Assembly (NCBI GenBank): GCA_019914995.1
Contig: CM034130.1
Span: forward strand, 6,634,001-6,698,000
Direction of reading: 5' to 3'
DNA: 64,000 nt
DNA from: Acanthochlamys bracteata
Taxonomy: Eukaryota > Streptophyta > Magnoliopsida > Pandanales > Velloziaceae
The stretch's first letter is position 1. Every line of letters begins with the position of its first letter. The notes below the pieces were generated by a model. That model was not told the DNA's origin and ran no database searches. It saw nothing but the letters and a program-made list of their open reading frames with translations. Position numbers and translations under genes: made by a program. This document shows, piece by piece, positions 1 through 12,075 of the stretch.

Positions 1-1288
1 ACTTTGCGAATGATATTCCTATTGATTTCGATGATTGTGAAGGTAATTGACCATAGGTTTAGAAGAAGGGGAATTTTGATCTGACTGATTGGTTTGAAGT
101 GGAAGGAGAACCTCTCTACCCTATGTAATATATTTTGTCATGACTTTTGTTTAAGTTTCTTGTGTGATATGTGGTGAAGCCTCATCTAATGTTTTTTTCG
201 TCTATCATCAATCCTGTTTTTTGCTTGTCTACTGAGTTCCTATTTGAAGAGCACAATTTTTTGAAATGCACCATTATTTGTTAATTGCCCATCTAATTAG
301 GTCATACCAATGCTGATGGAAGGGAAAGAATGGCAAGGATTCGTATTAGATTTCTTCAAACTTCCTTAAATATAGAATTTGAAGTATGGTTGTGTGTCTT
401 GGTTCTAATTCTAAGCTTTTCATCGTTAAGATTGATTTGCATTGTTTGTATATGTATTGACTGGATTTTGGGGTCTTCTTGTTCTCTAGCTTGTTTTTAG
501 CTATTGATAATACCTTATCTGATAAATATTTTTTGGTTTTAGAATGGATTAATGTGGAAAGGAACTAACAAGTTCTTTATGAAGCATTCAATATGTAAAT
601 GCTTGCTTTATATTTGCTAATATGAACATTTTGGAGATACTAGACTGTTTATTGCTATGGCTGCTCTAGGTTTCCTTGAGCCGTTAATCTTGTTATTAAG
701 GTGATTTAGCTGGTTTTGCATGGGCCACTTTCTCTTACATGATGCTGTTCCTTGGGAAAAATATACTAAATATAAGATTGAGCTTCCAATTTTAGTGAAA
801 CAGAGTTCTGTAATAAATTTCAGTTGCATGCACCATGTTAGGTTCGCATAGACTGCAAGCGTAGGTCGCTTGATAGTAGTGGGATAGGTTTCTTTTGCAT
901 TCTATCAGGGTGTGAATTTGAAGATTATGTTGAAATTTGGCTTCTTTGTTTGTGTAAAAATTTATGTGAAATAATAACCTTTATGCTAATATTTTATGTT
1001 CCTCAGTAGTTCATAAAGCTTCATTTTGACAATGCCTTTTCTTAAAATTAAGTTCTTGTTCATCTAATTTATGTGTTAGACACTGAATTATCATGTCCAA
1101 GTTTGCGCTCATGCATATGCATGCCTGTGTTTGCTGTATGTATCTGTATATCAATGTACGTATACCAATGTATGTCTATAAAAAGTGATGCATGCATTGT
1201 ACTTCCTGCAAAAGCTGCTTTCACCAATTTAAAGATCTTTTCATAAATTCTTGTGCTAATGGTTTTTTGATTGTTTGTGTAATTGCAG
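1..1288. other. Upstream part of SAP18: probable intron or 5' region
   Basis: AT-rich sequence without a recognisable coding exon. It ends in a good acceptor (TTGCAG) at the first SAP18 exon. Bases 63-128 can be read as a short open stretch ending in TAA, with a similar in-frame stretch at 3-47, but three stops lie between them. I could not connect either to a known protein. Confidence 0.4.
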
Positions 1289-2515
1289 ACTTGTCCACTG
1301 TTGCTTCGAGTTTTTACTAAGGTATGTGATCTTTTGTGAAGATGCATTCGGCACTGTTTTGAGAGTCATGTGTTATATTTCCCTGATGCATGTTCGAAAG
1401 TATGCCAGCATTTTTTGATGCCGCATTGTTGGGTTTGCCAGAAGAAAGAAAGAGGTCTAGAATCAAATATATCAAAAGCTATTCAGAGATGAATTCGCTC
1501 TTGACCTATTCAATAATATTAGCTTTTAATTGTCCTTGAGAATTACCATTGTTGGCGATCGCTAGGAGACTTAGAATTGGGTCAAATAAGCATATATTCT
1601 AAATATTTTTTTTTGTCATGTGACTACAGAACATTGTAAATTATGGTGTTATAACAACACTCACATGATCACATGAAAAATATACTAATATATGCAGACA
1701 GGAAGCCACCATAGTAAAGAGGAATTTTCAACAAGAGGCAAGGAACCCAAGGACGAGGTTCAGATCTATACATGGAAAGATGCTACTTTACGTGAATTAA
1801 CGGACTTGGTATGATTCAATCCCTTACCATATTTATTCTAAGGAGAGATGTTGCCTATGCTGTTACTGAATGTGACTCTGTTTCAGGTTAAAGAGGTTGT
1901 CCCGGCAGCAAGGAGGCGTGAGGCTAAGCTTTCCTTTGCCTTTGTATATCCTGATAAGAGTGGCAATTTCGTGGTTAAACAGGTAAGAGCAGCTGCGCTT
2001 TATTTTTCCTTTCAAGTTGTCATATGACATACTTTGTAAGTAATTAAGAGAAAATTCTCTTTTTCCTTGTGTTTTAAAAGCCAGTGTTGGATGCCTTATT
2101 TTAATGGTGACATTATACTTGACTATGTATCTGACAACTCACTCTTAATAAGAATACATGATTAGTTGGCATTGCTAACTTTTAGCTTGGAGTATTATAT
2201 AAAGATATCGGAGAAGTTTTATATTGTCGTGATCTTTGTATGATTTTGCAAGTGGGAGATCATAATAGGGTAGGGTTTCTGATACCTAATCGAGCTCACA
2301 GCATCTTGTCTTTGTACATCGAGGTGGGGTGGACTTCTTCATATGGAAACAATAGGCGTTCGGATGATAATAAGACTTTGGCTGAGCTTAACTTTCAGGT
2401 AACTGAATTTCAAATACCCATGTTATTACTTATGGTTTCGATAAAAATGAGCATTGGCTTATTGATGTTTCTCATTTTGAAGATCGGGGATTACCTTAGT
2501 GTAGCCATTCAGTAA
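1289..2515 (+). CDS. SAP18: SAP18, Sin3-associated polypeptide 18 (5' partial)
   Basis: Five exons can be joined in one phase: 1289-1321, 1698-1808, 1887-1982, 2324-2398 and 2483-2515 (TAA), each with GT..AG borders. The product reads TCPLLLRVFTK, then GKEPKDEVQIYTWKDATLRE, LTDLVKEVVPAARRREAKLS, SFAFVYPDKSGNFVVKQVG, DDNKTLAELNFQ and IGDYLSVAIQ. This follows the ubiquitin-like fold of plant SAP18 from end to end. SAP18 is known as a subunit of Sin3/HDAC corepressor and ASAP (RNA-processing) complexes in the nucleus; that role is inferred from the family. The Pro/Arg-rich N-terminal exon of other plant SAP18 proteins, ending before TCPLLL, was not found in 1-1288. It either lies upstream of the window behind a long intron or is lost. 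One small oddity is VGWTSSYGNNRR, where relatives usually have VGETMSYPNRK. Confidence 0.9.
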
Positions 2516-3792
2516 GTACGTGGATGTGCATGGCGGAAGGTGTACGCAATTGGAGCAGTCCATCCTTGGTATTCAAGGGACTGCCGGGTTGTTTTGAAAA
2601 GTTAGCTAAGCTGTTAAGAATTGAGATTCACTTCATGCCTTTTCAGCTGTGGGTATATTGTGGATGATCAATTATCTGTAACAGCTGTTTCGAATTAATG
2701 ATTTTGGAGGACATTGGGCCGAAAACTATCTTTAGCTAATTTGGGAAAATGTAAGATGTTGTATTTTGTATGTTTTAAGTTTTCTTGTGCCACCTAGAAA
2801 CTTTATTTGCGGGTGTTCCACTTGACATTGTAGAATTTTCTCCCACTTTTGAAGTTCTAGCTCAAGGTGCTTTGTTCAAATTTTTTCTCGTTCATGCTTG
2901 CTGTTGTAAGCGTCGTTGGTGTTTTAGAAATACAGGAATGAACAAGAAGTCTATTCATATGATCTGTATATGAAATCATAAAATCATACCGTATATGGCC
3001 TGCCCCTTCAATTGTCGTTGTCATAATAATCATAACTGTTGATTAATCAAGACAAAATTTTCACCGCTTTGCTTTCTCAAATACGTTATAAATTAAATAA
3101 CTCGCATATCTAAAAACCTGTAAGGTCTCAAACCAGAAAAGAAGCCTCGGGGTTTTTATAAAGAAGAAATCTGTTTCTGAAGAAGAGATCAATCAGGTAG
3201 AAGCATCTTATTCATAGGGAGACGGGAAGGGCGATGGTGATGGAGGTCCGTAGAGCTGTTATTACCGTTGATAATGCGGAGATTCTGTAATCACCTTGTA
3301 ATTGATTATACAGCAATTGATCTGCGGAAATGTGAAGAAGTTGATGATAACACTACCTTGGGTCCTATTTCGATCGCTGCTGCTGTGGTGTCGCAGTTGT
3401 CTGCTGAAGAGAAGAAAAGTTTGAAAGGTATAAACTGGTGTTCCGGAAGAAACCATCAGAATATTCTTACAGAGATCTCTATCCTTTTGCAACGAGGATT
3501 GTCCCCTCCAAATTACTATTTTCACATTTTCTGGGGGGATAATTTGTGATTTGCTGAGCGTAGAGCTGTCATGGTGGTGATGCTTCAAATTTGGAGAAGA
3601 CTCCGCCATGAAAGAACAACTTTTGTCTTTTGTTTCTTTTTGCTTCAATATGGATATGGTATGGAAACTGGTTTAACATATCAAAACTACAATGATGAAT
3701 ACACTGATAATACGTACATGCATGATCTGGATTACACAGAGTAACTTCGATAATAATTGAAAACTTTATTGATCTCTCTATAAATATGATTG

Positions 3793-3819
3793 ATATATAT
3801 ATATATATATATATATATC
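3793..3819. repeat. (TA)n microsatellite
   Basis: An uninterrupted AT/TA dinucleotide run of about 26 bp in the SAP18-MED26 intergenic region. Confidence 0.9.
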
Positions 3820-4191
3820 GTTACTTGGTGTCAAAAAGTGCTCCCGTTTCACTGATGTCCGGTGACATTTTTCAGATGAACGATTGTCCGTATTAAGTGC
3901 GTGTTTATCGACATTTTTAACTTACTTTTTCTAAAAAGAATTTACTTTCAACTCATTTTTATATCAAAATAAATATAAAAAAATTTTAAATTTTGGCAAA
4001 AAACTTCACTTTTAAAATTCAAAATTTAAAATTAAAATTAATTCACTTTTAATTAACTCAGTTTTGAAACTCAGATTAAAACAGAAAAAATACCCTAAAA
4101 AAATTCGTAAGAAGTAGAAAATCAACTAATATAGTGTTTTGGAACAGTGTAGCACCTTGATTTTTTAATGATTATTTCAAAGATTTGCTAA

Positions 4192-4437
4192 GAGCATGTT
4201 TCGGTTACAATCTAACTCTATTTCTTTTCTCAAGATTTTGAGTTCAATAAAAAACGTATTATAATTATCATTCCAAATTTTATTTTTATTTTCACACATA
4301 AATTTATTTTTATCAAAAGTTTATTTTAAATTTCACTTGATTTATTTCAATTATTACTCTAAATGACTTCTATCCAACATAATTTAATTCACAAATTTAC
4401 TTTCAAAAAATAATTTTTATATAAATGAAACACATCC
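4192..4437. mobile_element. Tourist-like MITE with TAA target-site duplication
   Basis: A 246-bp AT-rich element starting GAGCATGTTTC and ending GAAACACATCC. Its imperfect terminal inverted repeats share TGTTTC. A direct TAA lies on both sides (4189-4191 and 4438-4440). No coding capacity is seen. The 3-bp TAA/TTA duplication is the known signature of PIF/Harbinger (Tourist) MITEs. A related end, TAA-GTGCGTGTTTATC, sits just upstream at 3894-3909, possibly a truncated second copy. Confidence 0.6.
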
Positions 4438-5388
4438 TAAGTTAGCTTAATTCTCCAGAAAGAATCGTAAATATTGAAAAAGTAGACGCATAAAATAAGA
4501 TAATTAAAATGTAAATCTTTTATTTTTTGAAATCTTATCTCTCACTCTCCAAAATCTATAAAAATTAAAAAACAAACAAAATAATATTGTTTCTCATTTT
4601 TTTTTAACGAGAATTATTTGATAAAAATATACTTTTAAACTCAAGTAATTTAATATTTAAAGTACAAATTTAAATCTCTCCCTTCCAAATTTAGTATTCA
4701 ATTTGTTCAAAATACATTTTATTAAAGTATTTTAAAATAATTTCAAAATTTTAAAACTCTATTAATTGATTAATTTAATGAAAAAAAAAGTTACCCCCAT
4801 CATGCTATGATTGCTATCTACATAGTGATTGTATTATATCACCCAAATTTCAATGGGGAATATCGTCAAATAAAAGGAATATGCCTACCTTTTGAAACAG
4901 TAAAATCCACAACAAATTCTCCTTTTTATTTTCTCACTTTTGTAATCATTAAATAAATAAATAAATAAATATATTTTAACTTACTTAATCGAAATTAATT
5001 AGAACTCCTTATATATTTTGATTTTAAGTAATAAATCATTGCTTTGGTCTACCGCTTCTTACTACCATTTTTATTTGCGTCATGTTCAATCTGTTTCATG
5101 TAGCAATCCCAATCAGGATATAAAATAAATAGAAAAAAAAGAATAATTCAGGGTAACGAAAAGAAAAAAAGGAGTAATCGAGGCTAGTGAGATTTTCTTT
5201 TTTTTTTTTTTCCCTCCCACGAAGTTTTTCTTTCCCGTGTTTCTGTTTTCGTAATTGGAATCATTCGATTCCATTTCAACTCTTGTGAGGATGAAAGGGA
5301 TGGGATTGATAAGATTTGGAATTCCACTTGATTGAGATTCGTTGGAGTATTGATTGATTTTGTTTGAAACGTTCGAGTGTTTCTTGAA

Positions 5389-7238
5389 ATGGATCCAGAA
5401 GATGTGAGGGCGTTGATGAAACGAGCGGGAGTGGATTTGTGGGCATTAATCGAAGGCGCTGTGGCCCTTGCGGCGAAGGAGAACCCGGCGGAGCTCCGGT
5501 TGAAGCGGGACGGCGTCGTTGAGCTTCTCTACTGTGGTGGAGCTAAGGATTGCCGGAACTCCAAGGTGGAGCAGAACAATAGAGAGGTTTTGAGATCTCC
5601 AGCGACGCCGCAGTTCACCGGTGGCGATGAGGAGGAAGAAGAAGTAGAAGAATCGCAACAGCAACAGCAGCCGAAAGTGGTTGAAATCGAAGGCGAAGGA
5701 GAAGAAGATGATGATGATGACCGTCAGAATCAAAACCATCACAGGAAGAACAGTAACGAGTTCATCATCGATCCTTATCAGGTTATTAGTAGAGTAATTG
5801 AGTTATAATCCGTAAAGTTTTGTTTTGGAATTAATTCCGCTGGTTTCTAATTATATTGTAGTTTGTGTTTGATAATTGTATTATTCATCAAAGCAGTCGG
5901 AGGAATCTTTGGTGAAATTGCTGCAGAAGTTGGATAACGTGGTTGTCACCTTTAAAGATCTACAGGTATCAATGATCAATTTCAGCACTGGAAATTTGTT
6001 GAATGGATTATATAAACATGTAGAACTAAGAGCCGAATTTATTTTTTTCCCCCTCTTTTGATTGATTGATACAGAAAATGCAAGTCGGGAGGAGCGTTAG
6101 TAATCTGCGGAAGCATCCCTCACCAGAAGTAAGCAGATGGGCTAAGAAACTGGTTAGGTAAGATCAGCTATATAAATTTGTGAATCCATTTCTGAAATCA
6201 TGGATTTGATTTCTGGATTCGTCAATTGGTTTTCAGGAAATGGAAGGTTCTTGTGGATGATTGGGTGAAAACTAATGAAGGCAATGATTCTTCTGTTTCT
6301 CCTTCCCTCATTGGTACATAATAATCCAACAAAATATTCTGAAAACCAACTTGAATTGCCTGCTTTAGATTTTGTTACTGAATAAGAAGTTGCTGTATTG
6401 CAGCTGAAAATGTATCACCGCAGCAAATACCGAGAGAAAATAAGCAGGATGAGCATCACCAGGTTGGTTGAAATCCATTTTAACTAATGGTATCAAGGAA
6501 AACTTTGTCAATTCAGTCTTTTAAATTCTGATAGCTGTTTGTTGAATTAATTTTTATCAGGATATGGAGTTTGTGGAATCGCCTAATCCTCATAGTGAGT
6601 AATTTGAACTTTTATTGTGCTGATCATTAGCTTTTCTTTTGGTAATTGTTGATCAATCAATAAAACTTTCTATAATTTGGATTGATATAGAACCAGAGAA
6701 GCATGATGAGGAACGAAAGCCTACACCAAAGTCTGCAGCAGTCCAGCAAACACAATCTCCACTGAAGAAACCCAACCCCACCACCAGCAGCACCAACACT
6801 GCCTCTATCAATCCAGCTGTAATCCATTTAGTTCAACTCTGTATTATTTTTTATTTTATTTTATTTTTTGCTTGCTGCTTAGTTTACTTGCAATTCTATT
6901 TTGGAATTGGTTTTTTAATTCACTGCTGTATTTAACTAATATTGATTGATTCAGAAACATATGGAGGAAAGTGAGGAGCAGCTGGAAGAGAAGCTGGCAA
7001 GCTCGGTAAAGCGATTGCATAATAACTACCAGAAACATCAAAATGGTAGTTAGATTAATCAACGTCTCTTTTTCCTTTTAACTGAATACAATTGCTGACT
7101 CTTGTTTTTGATTCTGGGAAAATTGTTTGTGGTCAAGACAAGAAGCAGAAGACCATACAGGTTATGGAACTCCATGAGATTCCAAAACCAAAGAACGGCT
7201 TCGTTGCCCGCAACAAAGGCATCATGAAGCACCGGTGA
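5389..7238 (+). CDS. MED26: MED26-type Mediator subunit with TFIIS N-terminal (LW) domain
   Basis: Nine exons in continuous phase: 5389-5781, 5897-5965, 6075-6157, 6237-6313, 6404-6462, 6561-6594, 6691-6818, 6955-7045, 7138-7238 (TGA). The product is about 344 aa. The start is the first ATG (MDPEDVRALMKRAGVDLWAL), matching the MD(S/P)E...GVD(V/L)W start of plant MED26 homologues. Residues ~1-45 form the N-terminal helical part. Residues ~75-125 are very acidic with a Q run. Residues ~132-210 (SEESLVKLLQKLDNVVVTFK through RKWKVLVDDWV) are the TFIIS N-terminal/LW domain. The C-terminal half is low-complexity, ending in a basic KNGFVARNKGIMKHR tail. By family it is nuclear and couples Mediator to Pol II elongation factors. 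The call as MED26-like is secure; which paralogue (a, b or c) is not. Confidence 0.88.
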
Positions 7239-8115
7239 CAAAAAGCAGACTCACCGTTTCTTCTTTGTTCCACAGTTCCACTTCTATTGCTCTTTGTCAT
7301 TGTTTAAGTTCCTTGTTACGATAAATAAGGTTTTGTTACTTTCTTATATTTTTAGAAGGTAGGAAATAGAATAATAACAACGTAATCGACATGGTTGAAA
7401 TATTTCTTGTCAATTTTGTATTAGCTAGGCTCGTTGTGGCAAATAGTCTATGCTTCTCCTTTTCTTGTTTTCCTGTAGATTCTGTCTGATTTACTTCAGC
7501 TTCCAGGAAACCTCTTCGCTTAGGGGCTGTTATTTTTGCATGGATTTTGAAATTTTTGAGAAAGTAGTTTTTGTAAGCTAGAAAAATATTCGGTATTATT
7601 TGTATGATTGTATCGGTAAAATGAAGTAGAAAGTCATAATATTTTATCTTAAAAATTAGAAAAAAAATATTAGAAGTATGTTAGTATTTGAATTAATTTT
7701 TGTTAATTTTCATCCAAAAACTTCAAAATCATTGAATCAGTTTGTAGTTATATTTTACTCCAAATTCATTTTTACGGGTAAAATTTCATGCAAGCGAAAA
7801 TTTCGTTGTCCCGTCATCACCAATGTTGTAAAATCTGATCCGGTAATGATTGCGGTTCAGACCCGTTAGGTGATTGTTGCAAGCCTATTTCAGGAGGCCC
7901 AAGTCCGTCCAACCAAATCTTCCAACATGGAGGCCCAACCAAATGCAATTTTCATTGCTTTCTTCCACCAATCATCTTCAGGGGACAACTGGACAGCAGC
8001 AATCGCGATGAAGAAAGAAACAGGTCGACAGACAGCGATTGTTTGAAGTCGAAGTCCATGAAGATGACGACTTCCGAATCCACTCTAAACTTATCACACG
8101 TCCAAAAAATACGAA

Positions 8116-8412
8116 GTGCGTGTTCCAAATACTCTTAATTTCACTTTCTTCGGTCAAATTTTTAATTTCGAGTAGTTCATATATTTTAATTACACAAAGA
8201 ATTCAGAACTTTACTTTTATATGTAAAATTTTAGTTCTAACTTTTTTATTTACACACTTTCTAATATAATTATATTTTTTTAATTTTTAACACACTTTTA
8301 AAAACTATTGAGACACAAACATTGAACTTTATTTTCACTTTATTTTTAAAAAAATTCTACTTTCTAATTTTTACTTTCACAAAACTCACTTATGGATATT
8401 TGAAACACGCCC
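8116..8412. mobile_element. MITE, ~297-bp family (same family as 42133 and 51624)
   Basis: It starts GTGCGTGTTCCAAATA and its complement end reads GGGCGTGTTTCAAATA, an imperfect 16-bp terminal inverted repeat. The interior matches the elements at 42133-42424 and 51624-51919 along its length (ATTTTAATTACA, TTTTAATTTTTAACACA and ACTTTCAC-AAACT blocks in the same order). No intact target duplication is visible here (GAA/TAT). No ORF of note. Confidence 0.65.
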
Positions 8413-10284
8413 TATATCCAAATCAGAACATTTGCGTTTACCAATACAATGAGAGAATTGAACACAGACAAACATTTGATCGAGATATGTTGCTCTCTGT
8501 CGCTGAATCTGAAGGCTCACCTCTTACTCCCTTTCCACGACTCTTCGTATTATATTTCCCAAACTCTATAGAGACCATTTCCTCTTGTCGTCTTTACTTT
8601 TTGAAGTTCGTAGTCCGCTGACGAATGTATTGGAGCTGATGATACTGATCCCCGGAAACCAAAATCAATAAACGGAAATCTCTTTAGAGTTGTTGATTGC
8701 CGGAAACCGAAAATCTCTATAGAAGAACCTAACACTGCCGCCACCACCTTCTTCCTCTTCTCAAGAAGTAATACAACTCGGTTCTCTGGTTATCTCTATC
8801 TTTCTACCTCTTCTTCTCGTCATCAACTTGCCCTCACCATCTCGATAGAGCAACACAATTTCTAGCTTATAACACAAAATCTTTTTAAGTGGCCCGATTC
8901 AATAAGGACTGGTAGATACGTTGGGTCAATTTGGAATCAGTCCAAGTTGAACTGAGTTAAATAGATTCTTTGCACGATCGATTGATTTTTTTATAGATCG
9001 AGATCGATTTTACATTCAAAATCAACAATTCTTTAATCAATTTAGAGTTATCACTAATCAGTGCTGAAATTGGGGCGTGCAAGTGTTGCGTAGATCGTTC
9101 ATTTGTTGCTTTATAACTGTTTTGTAACTGGCACCGTGCAAGTTACCAACAACTTTTCCAATAAGTCGTTCATTGTTACCCACAAATTGGTTCGTTGTTA
9201 CAACCAGAGCAAAAGAGTAAAAGGCAAATAGTACTTCACTCTTTATTTGGTTGTCATTTGTTTCGCTTCTATAAATCATTGCTAAAAGAAATTCCTGTAG
9301 CTATTAACCATTACCTTGTACAAACTACAACATTCATACATCTAAGGTTGGAATAAATTACTAAAAAAGAACACTAAATTAGTAAGTACAAAATATCTTT
9401 AAATAAAATATGTTGAATCTCCAAAGTATACGAATTTATACTTGCATAAATTATGTCTGATGAATATAAGATTTTCGTATCTGTTTGACATTAAATTACA
9501 TATATTAATTAATAATATAACTCTCCATTGTTATATAAGATCCTACGTTATCATTTTCGGTAACCAATTGGCTTTATATTAGATGGCCTATTTCTAACAT
9601 ACTAATAGAACCAACTCTCATTAGGGGGGTTTTGTCTTGTTAAGGGGATGCAAGCCACCGTGAGGGTGATTTTGCACCTAAAAGAGATGCAGCTTTTGTG
9701 AGGAAGTTTTTTTCTTTATAAAGAATATTCAAGTCTTTGTCGAGGGGGATTATATCCCCTAATCCTTATGAAGGAATTTCTGTTACGTAAGAGGATCTAG
9801 TTTGAGTTGAGCGATTTCTGTTGAATATAAAAAATTAGTTAGATTAATCCACATAAATAAAAAGATAAAGTGAAAGATAATCTATATATTAAAACTTTTT
9901 TAGATCTATTGGCATAAATTTTTGGATCGTATATGGGATAAATATTTATATATGAAATAAATAATTTAGTGAAATTTTTATCTTGAGTTAGTTTTTACGT
10001 GTTATATCTCGCAAACAGTTTGTCTGCCCATAAAATGAATTGTTGATGAAATTGACATGCGAAGTACAGGGGACGTGTAATTAATCTTGAGGCTGGTGTT
10101 AAACAAAACCCGTCTTGTACTGAGGAGTTTTAGTAACTCGTTGAATTAAAAAAAAATTTCAATAGTTGGATTAATTATAATAATCTTTATCGTGCTCTTT
10201 TTAATTTACAGAAATAATATATACCAGAGAAGGTGTGAGACACAGGAAGGCTTCGGTGAATGAGTTAGAACTTGGCACCATAAG

Positions 10285-10527
10285 TGGGATGTTTGGGAGT
10301 GTTTATTGAAAAGAACTCTTCGAAAAGAAAAAATATTTTAAAAATTTTTAAAAAATGAACTCTATTTTTTTACTTTAAAAAAAATAATAAAAATAACTAA
10401 AAAAATTTTACGACCTAGAATTTTTTTGTATTTTAAATATTTTAAAAAAAATTTTGTAAAATATTTTTAAAATTTTATTGAGAAACGTAACATAAAAAAA
10501 TGAAAAATAAAATCTCTCCCAAATATG
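10285..10527. mobile_element. AT-rich MITE-like element, GCGTTTGG family (diverged)
   Basis: The left end ATGTTTGGGAGTG is mirrored by the right end, whose complement reads ATATTTGGGAGAG. Between them is the A/T-only interior shared with the elements at 12698, 21783 and 34828. Boundaries are approximate. Confidence 0.45.
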
Positions 10528-10809
10528 TAGAATGTAGGTTTTCTTCCAAGCTTTCTTCAATCAGAACAGAACCCTTAAGGACTCAACCACCATCGTCGTT
10601 ATTCATTGTTATTCATTTAGAAGACGGGGATACCATCAAAGCCACGGAAAAGCGAGAACAGCTTTCAGTGACTGTTTAGTAGTTGAACAGGACCTCACTA
10701 GAAGAACATGTTATCCTCACGTCCCGCATACAAAAGCCGGGCAAGGCTGTCGATGGGATTTTGCAACTTCTTCCAATGATAACAGTTTCTTGTCAGTCTT
10801 CCATCAAGT

Positions 10810-10883
10810 GGCCTATTAGCTCAGTTGGTTAGAGCGTCGTGCTAATAACGCGAAGGTCGCAGGTTCGAGACCTGCATGGGCCA
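10810..10883 (+). tRNA. tRNA-Ile (anticodon AAU)
   Basis: A 74-nt cloverleaf. The acceptor stem GGCCTAT pairs with ATGGGCC (one G-U). The D-arm is TAGCTCAGTTGGTTAGA. The anticodon loop CTAATAA gives anticodon AAU. The T-arm is CGCAGGTTCGAGACCTGC and the discriminator is A. No CCA is encoded, as expected for a nuclear gene. A CAA triplet just upstream (TCCATCAAGTGG) and T-runs from about 10893 onward fit plant Pol III initiation and termination. No intron. Confidence 0.96.
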
Positions 10884-11204
10884 TTGTTTATGTTTTTGTT
10901 TTTTTGTGTAACTTCTGTTAGACTGTTTTACATTTTTATTTAAATGACAAGAGTGTTTTTTCTCAATACATAGAGGTACAGCACCTATAGACAGTAGTAG
11001 CAAAGGAGAACATATACACCCTCCAGGCTTCGGTAATACCAAATAAAACAAGCAATTGGTTCATATCTACATGTTAACATTACCCACCAACCAATAATCA
11101 CAAAACAAACATTAAAAGCAACCAACATATATATATTGTACAACAAAGTTTTTCCAAATAGTCTGATTCATTACTATGATATTAATTCAGAAGATTAAAA
11201 TTTA

Positions 11205-11566
11205 TAAATGGTGCTTCTTTATTTCCCTCTTTCTTGTACTCTTTCGTCCGATGGTTCTCACGAAACCGAATCCTCCAGTGCCCATTGCAACACCTGCAGC
11301 TACTCCGTCCTCGGTTTTGTGCCTATGCGAGTTCTCTTGATCTTTCTTTGCCGTGTGCGTCTCATGCTGCTGTCCAAATAAACAATACAATCAGAAGAAA
11401 TTAGTGATCATAAAGTTATCTATTTATTATATCATACAGCTAGCAATAACAGGCACCACCAGCACCCTGCTCGCCGAGCTGCCAAATGCTTGTGATGCTT
11501 CTTTTCGTTTACATAATCAACTTTGCCGGAGACAAGCCTTATGGTGGTAGAACAAGCTTTGGTGCT
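11205..11566 (-). pseudogene. ASR (abscisic acid, stress, ripening) pseudogene copy 1
   Basis: On the minus strand, the upstream piece near 11566-11480 reads SGKVDYVNEKKHHKHL, the ASR motif (V/T)DY-x-KE-x-KHHKHLE. The downstream piece (11376-11205) reads HETHTAKKDQENSHRHKTED then GVAAGVAMGTGGFGF, matching the ASR/WDS core HEKHEAKKDPEHAHRHKIEE plus the Ala-rich segment. The frame breaks after KHHKHL: the next expected residues, LGEQGAGGA, lie in another frame. It breaks again after GGFGF, where the expected HE..HR-KEYKKEG tail continues one base out of frame. No ATG or His-rich N-terminus was found. An intron with ASR-like position lies between the two pieces. ASR proteins are small disordered, metal-binding desiccation chaperones; this copy cannot make one. 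Confidence 0.75.
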
Positions 11567-12075
11567 TCTAATGCAAATAAAATTTTATATACTAAAAACG
11601 AGATACAATGTTGTTGTTGATCAAGAGCAATAAGGGCGTTGTATTTATAGGAGAATCAAATGGACAATTTTACAGATTTTTAAGCTACATTTCGAGGGAA
11701 GTTACTAAATAGTTGAGTAACTAACTGAAATTCTGAAAAATAATATAGGTATATGTCAAATCTCGAAGGTACTTTTGCAACCAATGAGGCTCCACGTACT
11801 AGTACTTAAATCCCAATTATCAAAACCATTTTTCTCAGCTATATAAGAAAACAACTGTTAGTTTTATTCATCACAACAAAAAGGAAAATAAAAATGATCA
11901 TATATAAAAGCATAACCAAACCGAAATATATACTCAGTTCAGCACCTTAATCCTTAATAAGTATAAAATACGAAAGGCATAAGGTCGGATCACTTCCAAC
12001 AGCACTATCTACGGTAATTTATTTTTATAAATTTATTTTCTAAAAGCTCAGTATCGGCTCAAAAGAAACATAACC

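Larger units (their letters stand above)
2516..5388. other. Intergenic region SAP18 to MED26
   Basis: It holds the SAP18 3' flank, an unassigned open stretch near 3268-3549, a (TA)n microsatellite at about 3793-3819, and AT-rich MITE-like DNA from 3.9 to 4.8 kb. The CT- and T-rich stretch at 5190-5380 is probably the MED26 promoter and 5' UTR. The 3268-3549 (+) reading contains IAAAVVSQLSAEEKKSLKG, which looks protein-like. It has no convincing start context, and the overlapping minus frame is open too, so I do not call a gene. Confidence 0.4.
7239..10809. other. Intergenic region MED26 to tRNA-Ile
   Basis: No gene was recognised. The region holds the MED26 3' flank, a GC-richer patch at 7870-8100 with two GGCCCAA motifs (near 7893 and 7924), a MITE (8116-8412), a second patch without a convincing ORF at 8413-8870, AT-rich DNA, and another MITE-like element at about 10285-10527. 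The two GC-richer patches flank the MITE and could be one older sequence split by it. Confidence 0.45.

Noticed and set aside
3262-3648. Long open frame on the minus strand (128 codons) overlapping a 93-codon plus frame
   Set aside because: Both frames are open over the same bases, neither has a recognised motif, good start context or splice partner, and codon-level evidence does not favour either.
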